A DNA stretch of 64,000 nt, taken from positions 182,281 to 246,280 of the forward strand of contig NZ_BMHH01000006.1 in the NCBI RefSeq assembly GCF_014640615.1, read 5' to 3'. The notes beneath the pieces were generated by a model, which was given only the letters and a program-made list of their open reading frames with translations, had not been told where the DNA came from and did no database searches. Each line of letters begins with the position of its first letter. Within the stretch, counting starts at the first letter, position 1. Below are positions 58,349-64,000 of the stretch, piece by piece. Position numbers and translations under genes: made by a program. This DNA is from Paramesorhizobium endophyticum. GTDB taxonomy: Bacteria > Pseudomonadota > Alphaproteobacteria > Rhizobiales > Rhizobiaceae.

Positions 58349-60619
58349 ATGCGTGAGCTGACCACCGGTCCCCGTGTCCTGCTCAGACGCCTGCGCGAGC
58401 TGATGGCGGAGCCGCTTGAGCCGCAGGAGCGGCTCGACCGGATCGTGCGCGAAATCGCGCAGAAGATGGTGGCGGAAGTCTGCTCCTTTTATGTGCTTCG
58501 CTCAGACGGCGTGCTCGAACTCTACGCCACCGAAGGCCTCAATCCGCAGGCCGTGCATCTGGCGCAATTGCGGCTCGGGCAGGGCCTTGTCGGCACCATC
58601 GCGGCGAGCGCAAGGCCGCTCAATCTCACCGACGCACAGACGCATCCGGCCTTCACCTACCTGCCCGAGACGGGCGAGGAGATCTACAATTCCTTCCTCG
58701 GCGTGCCTATCTTGCGTGCGGGCCGCACACTCGGCGTGCTGGTCGTGCAGAACCGCACCAAGCGGGCTTACCGCGAGGACGAATTGGAAGTGCTGGAAAC
58801 CACCGCCATGGTTCTGGCCGAAATGATCGCTACGGGGGACCTGACCAGGCTTTCCCGGCCTGGCGTGGAACTTGATCTTGGCAGGCCGATGAGTTTCTCC
58901 GGAATCTCGTTCAACGACGGCGTCGGTCTCGGCCATGTGGTGCTGCACGAGCCGCGCATTGTCGTAACCAATCTCTTCAACGAGGATTCGCAGCGCGAGC
59001 TGGAGCGCCTCGCTGAAGCCATCGGCTCGTTGCGTATTTCCATCGACGACATGCTGTCGCGCCGTGACGTGGCGGCGGAGGGCGAGCATCGCGCGGTGCT
59101 GGAAGCCTATCGCATGTTCGCGCATGATCGCGGCTGGGTGCGGCGGCTGGAGGAAGCCATTCACAACGGCCTGACCGCGGAGGCGGCCGTGGAAAAGGTG
59201 CAGAGCGACACGCGCGCCCGTATGATGCACTTGACCGATCCCTATATGCGCGAGCGCCTCAGCGATTTCGACGATCTCGCCAACCGCCTGCTGCGGCAGC
59301 TGATGGGGCGCGACATCAAGACGGTCGCCGAATCGCTGGTCAAGGATGCGATCATCTTTGCCCGCTCGATGGGCGCGGCGGAACTGCTCGACTATCCGCG
59401 CGAGCGGGTGCGCGGCCTCGTGCTGGAGGACGGCGCGCCGACGAGCCATGTGGTGATCGTCGCGCGCGCCATGGGCATTCCCGTCGTGGGGCAGGTCAAG
59501 GGCGTCGTCTCCATGGCGGAGAACAATGACGCGGCCATCGTCGATGGTGACGATGGCAAGGTGCATCTGCGCCCACAGTCGGATATCGAATCGGCCTATG
59601 CCGAGAAGGTGCGCTTCCGGGCGAAGCGGCAGGCGCTTTACCGCGAATTGCGCGACCAGCCTTCCGTGACGAAGGACGGGCTAGAGGTTTCGCTCCTGAT
59701 GAATGCCGGGCTGCTGGTCGACCTGCCGCAGCTGATGGAATCGGGCGCCGCCGGCATCGGTCTCTTCCGCACCGAGCTGCAGTTCATGATAGCCTCGACC
59801 TTCCCGCGGGCGGAGCAGCAGGAAGGCCTCTACCGCGCGGTGCTGGACGCGGCGGAGAAGCGCCCCGTCACCTTCCGTACGCTCGATATCGGCGGCGACA
59901 AGGTGCTGCCCTATTTCCAGAACCAGGGGCCGGAGGAAAACCCGGCGATGGGCTGGCGCGCCATCCGGCTGACGCTCGACCGTCCGGGCCTGTTGCGCAC
60001 ACAGCTACGCGCGCTCTTGAAGGCGGCGGGCGGACGCGAATTGCGGATGATGCTGCCGATGGTGACCGAAGTCGCCGAGGTGCGCGCCGCGCGCGATATC
60101 ATCGAGCGCGAGGTGCGGCATCTGTCACGCTTCGGCTACAGCCTGCCGACGCGGCTGCGGCTCGGCGCGATGATCGAAGTGCCGTCGCTGCTCTGGCAGC
60201 TCGATGAATTGATGGAGGCGGTGGATTTCGTCTCGGTCGGCTCGAACGATCTCTTCCAGTTCGTCATGGCGTCGGATCGCGGCAACTCTGCCATCTCCAA
60301 GCGCTTCGACCAACTGTCGCCACCCTTCCTGCGCGTGCTCCGGCAGATCGTCGAGGCGGGGGAGCGCAACAACACGCCGGTGACATTGTGCGGCGAGATG
60401 GCCGGCAAGCCGCTCACTGCCATGACATTGATCGGGCTCGGTTTCCGGCATATATCGATGTCGCCCGCCGCGATCGGCCCGGTCAAGGCGATGCTCGGCG
60501 CGCTCGATGCGGCGCGGCTCAACGTGCTTCTGCTGGAGGCGATCCGCAAGCCGAACGGCAGCCATTCCCTGCGCGAGATGCTGGCGGGGTTTGCAGAGGA
60601 TAGTGGGATACCGCTGTAG
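58349..60619 (+). CDS. ptsP: PTS enzyme I-Ntr
   Basis: A 756-residue nitrogen-PTS phosphotransferase that starts the PEP to NPr to EIIA-Ntr relay. The GAF domain is N-terminal (about 20-160). The phospho-His domain has His367 in DGAPTSHVVIVARAMGIPVVG. The PEP-binding barrel shows GIGLFRTELQFM, RTLDIGGDKVLPYF, MIEVPSLLWQLDELM, VGSNDLFQFVMASDR and CGEMAGKPLTAMTLIGLGFRHISMSP. GAF domains of PtsP bind glutamine in relatives, linking it to nitrogen status, as with GlnK in this window. It follows lysC, as often in the order. Confidence 0.96.
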   Translation: MRELTTGPRVLLRRLRELMAEPLEPQERLDRIVREIAQKMVAEVCSFYVLRSDGVLELYATEGLNPQAVHLAQLRLGQGLVGTIAASARPLNLTDAQTHPAFTYLPETGEEIYNSFLGVPILRAGRTLGVLVVQNRTKRAYREDELEVLETTAMVLAEMIATGDLTRLSRPGVELDLGRPMSFSGISFNDGVGLGHVVLHEPRIVVTNLFNEDSQRELERLAEAIGSLRISIDDMLSRRDVAAEGEHRAVLEAYRMFAHDRGWVRRLEEAIHNGLTAEAAVEKVQSDTRARMMHLTDPYMRERLSDFDDLANRLLRQLMGRDIKTVAESLVKDAIIFARSMGAAELLDYPRERVRGLVLEDGAPTSHVVIVARAMGIPVVGQVKGVVSMAENNDAAIVDGDDGKVHLRPQSDIESAYAEKVRFRAKRQALYRELRDQPSVTKDGLEVSLLMNAGLLVDLPQLMESGAAGIGLFRTELQFMIASTFPRAEQQEGLYRAVLDAAEKRPVTFRTLDIGGDKVLPYFQNQGPEENPAMGWRAIRLTLDRPGLLRTQLRALLKAAGGRELRMMLPMVTEVAEVRAARDIIEREVRHLSRFGYSLPTRLRLGAMIEVPSLLWQLDELMEAVDFVSVGSNDLFQFVMASDRGNSAISKRFDQLSPPFLRVLRQIVEAGERNNTPVTLCGEMAGKPLTAMTLIGLGFRHISMSPAAIGPVKAMLGALDAARLNVLLLEAIRKPNGSHSLREMLAGFAEDSGIPL

Positions 60620-60655
60620 CGGCGCTGATATTCAGGTGAGGGCGGATTGTCACGT

Positions 60656-60764
60656 CGTCATTCTCGGGCTTTGTCCCGAGAATCTGCGGCGAGGAAAAGA
60701 AAACCAATTACCGTAGCAACAGATTATGCCGTGGTAGATTCTCGGGACAAGCCCGAGAATGACG
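60656..60764. repeat. Repeat R, double-hairpin copy between ptsP and prfA
   Basis: Two 29-30-bp arms (60656-60685 and 60736-60764) are reverse complements of each other, and each is itself a hairpin built on TTCTCGGG/CCCGAGAA. A 50-bp centre separates them. prfA starts 14 bp later, so the element occupies the prfA leader. Confidence 0.8.
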
Positions 60765-60778
60765 GCAGAGGAAATTGA

Positions 60779-61858
60779 ATGATCGCATTGCCGCAGGACC
60801 GGATGGACCAGCTCCTGAAGCGTTTCTCGATGATCGAGACGCAGATGGCCGAGAACCCGGATTCCGAAACCTATGTGAAGCTCGCTTCCGAATATGCGGA
60901 GCTGGAGGAAGTGGTCGCAAAGATTCGCGCGCTCGTCGCAGCGCGGCGCGAGGCGGAGGATTTGCTCGCCATGCGCGACGATTCGTCCGTCGATGCCGAG
61001 ATGCGGGCGCTGGCGACAAGCGAACTGCCTGACGTGCAGGAACGCATCGAGACGCTGGAGCGCGAGGTGCAGATACTGCTGCTGCCGAAGGACGCGGCGG
61101 ACGAGAAAAGCGCGATCCTCGAAATCCGCGCCGGGACGGGCGGTTCGGAGGCGGCGCTGTTCGCCGGCGATCTGTTCCGCATGTATGAGCGCTATTCCTC
61201 GCTCAAGGGCTGGCGCGTGGAGGTAGTTTCGGCGAGCGAGGGCGAGGCGGGCGGCTACAAGGAAATCATCGCCACCGTGTCCGGCAAGGGCGTGTTCTCG
61301 AAGCTAAAATTCGAATCGGGTGTCCACCGGGTGCAGCGTGTGCCGGAGACGGAGGCGAGCGGGCGCATCCATACGTCGGCGGCCACCGTGGCGGTGCTGC
61401 CGGAGGCGGAAGATATCGACATCGAAATCCGCGCCGAGGATATCCGCATCGACACCATGCGCGCTTCGGGCTCGGGCGGCCAGCACGTCAACACCACCGA
61501 TTCGGCGGTGCGAATCACTCATATCCCCACCGGCATCATGGTGGTGCAGGCGGAAAAGTCGCAGCACCAGAACCGGGCGCGGGCGATGCAGATTTTGCGC
61601 GCGCGGCTCTATGACATGGAGCGTCAGCGGGCCGACAGCGAGCGCTCGGCGGCGCGCAAGAGCCAGGTGGGCTCGGGCGACCGCTCCGAGCGCATCCGCA
61701 CCTATAATTTCCCGCAAGGCCGCGTCACGGATCATCGAATCAATCTGACGCTCTACAAGCTTGACCGGATCGTGGAGGGCGAACTCGACGAACTGGTCGA
61801 TGCGCTGATTTCCGATCATCAGGCGGCGCTGCTTGCCGAAATGGGCGAAAACGGCTGA
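60779..61858 (+). CDS. prfA: Peptide chain release factor 1
   Basis: A 359-residue RF1. The catalytic GGQ is in [20 protein letters not shown] (about 230). The stop-codon recognition region holds the PxT-type tripeptide within [21 protein letters not shown] (PET, about 183-185), fixing it as RF1 (UAG/UAA) rather than RF2. It matches remembered Brucella RF1 closely. Its stop overlaps the prmC start by one base. Confidence 0.96.
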   Translation: MIALPQDRMDQLLKRFSMIETQMAENPDSETYVKLASEYAELEEVVAKIRALVAARREAEDLLAMRDDSSVDAEMRALATSELPDVQERIETLEREVQILLLPKDAADEKSAILEIRAGTGGSEAALFAGDLFRMYERYSSLKGWRVEVVSASEGEAGGYKEIIATVSGKGVFSKLKFESGVHRVQRVPETEASGRIHTSAATVAVLPEAEDIDIEIRAEDIRIDTMRASGSGGQHVNTTDSAVRITHIPTGIMVVQAEKSQHQNRARAMQILRARLYDMERQRADSERSAARKSQVGSGDRSERIRTYNFPQGRVTDHRINLTLYKLDRIVEGELDELVDALISDHQAALLAEMGENG

Positions 61859-62733
61859 TGGCAGCGGAACTGACGGTTAAGGAGACGCTCGCCGCGCTGC
61901 ATGGCAAAGCGCGTGGATTGTTGCGCGAGGCCGGCATCGCCACGCCGGATCTGGACGCGCGGCTGCTGGTCGAATGGGCGACGGGGACAACCCGGCTCGA
62001 CGTCCTGACCGCGCCGCAGCGAATCATCGAGGGCGAGGCGGTTGCCGTGCTCGAGGCGGCGCTGGAGCGGCGGCTCAAGGGCGAGCCGGTGCACCGGATC
62101 ATCGGCGAGCGCTCGTTCTACGGGCTGGGGTTCAGGCTCTCGCCGGAAACGCTGGAGCCGCGCGCGGATACCGAGGCGCTGGTCGATCTGGTGCTGCCCT
62201 TCCTGAAAGCGCGAATCGCCGAAAATGGAACGGCCAATCTCATCGACATGGGGACGGGGACCGGAGCCATTGCCATCGCGCTGCTTGCCCAGTTGAACGA
62301 ATTGACCGCCGTTGGCGTCGATGTCTCGGCGGGCGCACTCCTGACGGCGCGGGAGAATGCAACGCTCGCCGGGGTGTCCAGGCGGTTCGCGGCGCTGAAG
62401 AGCGACTGGTTCGCGGAAGTGCCCGGCAAGTTCGATCTCATCGTCTCCAACCCGCCCTATATCCCGCGCGCCGACATCGCGATGCTCGACCGGGAGGTGC
62501 GGGAGCACGACCCGCTTATCGCGCTCGATGGCGGGGAGGACGGGCTTGATTTCTACCGGGCCCTTGCCAGCGGGGGGAGGGAGCGCCTATATAAGGGGGG
62601 TGCTGTCGGTGTCGAGATCGGCGCGGGACAGCGAGCGGATGTAGAGGATATCTTTGCCGGACACGGTTTCCGGCTGACGGAAATCCTGCAGGATCTCGGC
62701 GGGCATGACCGCGCTCTTCTCTTCCAGCTTTGA
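61858..62733 (+). CDS. prmC: Release factor glutamine methyltransferase
   Basis: A 291-residue SAM enzyme that methylates the Gln of the GGQ motif in release factors, including its neighbour RF1. It has an N-terminal helical domain (about 1-85), motif I LIDMGTGTGAIAIALLAQL and the diagnostic NPPYIPRADIAMLDREVREHDPLIALDGGEDGL. Start ATG 61858 shares a base with the prfA stop, so the pair is translationally coupled. Confidence 0.95.
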   Translation: MAAELTVKETLAALHGKARGLLREAGIATPDLDARLLVEWATGTTRLDVLTAPQRIIEGEAVAVLEAALERRLKGEPVHRIIGERSFYGLGFRLSPETLEPRADTEALVDLVLPFLKARIAENGTANLIDMGTGTGAIAIALLAQLNELTAVGVDVSAGALLTARENATLAGVSRRFAALKSDWFAEVPGKFDLIVSNPPYIPRADIAMLDREVREHDPLIALDGGEDGLDFYRALASGGRERLYKGGAVGVEIGAGQRADVEDIFAGHGFRLTEILQDLGGHDRALLFQL

Positions 62734-63039
62734 TCGTTCCGTTACCAAAGGTGCTAAAAAAAGCTTGGAATTTCCGGAGAACGCGTTTAGGTTCCACTCA
62801 CCGTATAAGGCCAAGGCAGGCTTTTGTTCCGCGTATCGCCAAAGCGGTAATTCTGCTTTGTGGTGTTTTACACCGTTACTCCTGACCGGAGTGGTTCATA
62901 CGGCAGCACGCAACTTTTAGAGATCTTTTATGCGATGGTAGTGCGGGGCGCGCGCCAGTTCGTCACATAGCAAACGAGACCCAAAGGCTGTTCACGGCCG
63001 GCGGGGATTTGCGCCCCTTAATCTGAAAAGAGAAGAAGT
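62734..63039. other. Long leader of the DUF4167 gene
   Basis: A 306-bp gap with AT-richer stretches (about 62750-62780 and 62860-62940) likely holding the promoter, and GGGGATTTGCGCCCC as a small hairpin at about 63004-63018, 20 nt before the start. No gene or known riboswitch was recognised. Confidence 0.45.
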
Positions 63040-63810
63040 ATGAGGCCAGCACAGCAGAACAGGCGCATGCGTGGACGGGGGAACAACAACCGCAAGGGGC
63101 CTAACCCGCTATCGCGCAATTATGAAAGCAATGGACCGGATGTGAAGATCCGGGGCAATGCCCAGCACATAGCGGAGAAATACACGACCCTGGCGCGCGA
63201 CGCCCAGGCCTCCGGTGACCGCGTCATGGCGGAGAACTATCTCCAGCACGCCGAGCACTACAACCGTATCATCATGGCGGCGCAGGCCAATGCGCCGGTG
63301 CCGTTCCAGCGCGACGAATCCTTCGACGACGATATGGACGACGAGGATGAGGGCTTCGAGCAGCAGCAGCCGGCTGCCGCCGCGCCTGCGCCCGCGCCCA
63401 AGCCGGTCAATGGCAGCGGTCCGCAGCCGGTGATCGAAGGCACGCCCGCCGAAGTGGTCTTCGGCGAGGACGGCCCGGAAGTGCAGAAGCAGCCCACGGA
63501 CCGCCGCGGCCCGAGCCGCCAGCGCCGTCCGCGCCCCGAGCGTCCGGAACGCACGGAACGCTCCGTCGAGCCCGAGCGCGCGCCGGTTGAAGCCAAAGCC
63601 AAAGCCGAAGCCGAGCAGCCGGTGGTGAATGGTGAGGCAGCCCATGCGGTGAATGGCACGGCAAACGGAGCGGCAGAAGAAGCCGCCCCCGTCGAGACGC
63701 GCCGTCCGCGCCGCGCGCCGCGCCCGCGCCGCACCGCCGCCACCGAGGCCAATGGCGACGGCGAAAGCCCGAAGGCGGAAGCCTTCAGCGAGGCCGGCTC
63801 CGACGCTTAA
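63040..63810 (+). CDS. DUF4167 protein with disordered tail
   Basis: A 256-residue protein. The conserved DUF4167 part is the basic N-terminus (RRMRGRGNNNRKGPNPLSRNYESNGPDVKIRGNAQHIAEKYTTLARDAQASGDRVMAENYLQHAEHYNRII, about 8-78), which looks nucleic-acid binding at its Arg/Asn-rich start. The remainder is low-complexity Pro/Ala/Glu/Arg with several RRPRRAPRPRR-like basic clusters. The function is unknown. It is downstream of prmC in many Hyphomicrobiales. GAAGAAG precedes the ATG. Confidence 0.9.
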   Translation: MRPAQQNRRMRGRGNNNRKGPNPLSRNYESNGPDVKIRGNAQHIAEKYTTLARDAQASGDRVMAENYLQHAEHYNRIIMAAQANAPVPFQRDESFDDDMDDEDEGFEQQQPAAAAPAPAPKPVNGSGPQPVIEGTPAEVVFGEDGPEVQKQPTDRRGPSRQRRPRPERPERTERSVEPERAPVEAKAKAEAEQPVVNGEAAHAVNGTANGAAEEAAPVETRRPRRAPRPRRTAATEANGDGESPKAEAFSEAGSDA

Positions 63811-63825
63811 TTTTGACTGACTTCT

Positions 63826-63851
63826 CCACCTCCCTCTCCTGGGGGAGGTGG
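63826..63851. terminator. Inverted repeat after the DUF4167 gene
   Basis: CCACCTCCC and GGGAGGTGG form a 9-bp stem about 15 bp after the stop. There is no T-run directly after it; T-rich sequence follows further on. Possibly a terminator or a repeat end. Confidence 0.5.
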
Positions 63852-64000
63852 CTTGATTGAAGTGTTGTTTCAAGAAGGTCTGTTTTTCTACCGGCTGAAT
63901 TATTGTGGAGCGCAAGTATATTTAAAAAATATTTAGTCGCCCGTGAACTATTCCCATCACGTTGATAGTTTTGTTTAATTTCTCTCTTCCCACCGCTTTG

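Overview
The window is a GC-rich stretch of chromosomal core genome from an alphaproteobacterium of the order Hyphomicrobiales, most likely the family Brucellaceae. The reasons are an Omp19-type lipoprotein at the left end, the run omp19-zapE-mdh-sucC-sucD-sucA-odhB-lpdA, an alphaproteobacterial hemC-hemD-mitofilin-hemY block, and proteins that look near-identical to remembered Brucella sequences (Mdh, SucA, PrfA). Omp19 looks clearly diverged and the base composition seems higher in GC than Brucella/Ochrobactrum, so a related genus is more likely than Brucella itself. This is judged from memory, without alignment.

Layout. 0-13 kb: omp19, zapE and a TCA-cycle block (mdh, sucC, a cupin gene, sucD, sucA, odhB, a LysE exporter, a secreted protein, lpdA). 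13-20 kb: xerC and a small membrane protein on the minus strand, then rimM-trmD-rplS, a frameshifted amino-acid ABC binding-protein gene with its permease, and leuC. 20-31.9 kb: a GGDEF protein, an acetyltransferase, sdhCDAB, a VapBC module, a VOC protein, osmC, a UbiH-like hydroxylase, tesB, glnK and amtB. 32-43 kb: ftsK, lolA, an exonuclease III, an ABC-F ATPase, a cyclic-nucleotide-binding protein, an OmpR-type regulator, an L,D-transpeptidase, and a divergent MocR regulator/EamA exporter pair. 43-47 kb: a 0.7-kb unassigned block, then EVE-YciI-gpsA-tsaD on the minus strand. 46.8-64 kb: hemC-hemD-mitofilin-hemY, a TerB-like gene, aqpZ, a lipoprotein, a methyltransferase, grxC-nitrilase-DUF1178, ubiG, lysC, ptsP, prfA-prmC and a DUF4167 protein.

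Together the genes encode half of the TCA cycle, its 2-oxoglutarate dehydrogenase with E3, succinate dehydrogenase, nitrogen sensing and uptake (GlnK, AmtB, PtsP), early haem synthesis, ribosome and translation maturation, and chromosome resolution. No tRNA, rRNA, CRISPR array, prophage or intact insertion sequence was seen.

The most striking non-gene signal is a roughly 42-bp hairpin repeat in nine copies. Seven lie in sense orientation with their 3' end only 19-37 nt before a start codon (zapE, sucC, lpdA, glnK, hemC, terB-like, lysC), and one diverged copy keeps the hairpin by compensatory change. Several larger palindromic mosaic repeats occupy other intergenic spaces. I found no clearly novel multi-gene system. 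The best leads are the 5'-leader hairpin, the cupin gene inside sucCD, a GTAC array at exact 18-bp steps between the MocR and EamA genes, an unexplained structured block near 43.2-43.5 kb, and a possible gene truncation beside the ABC-F gene.
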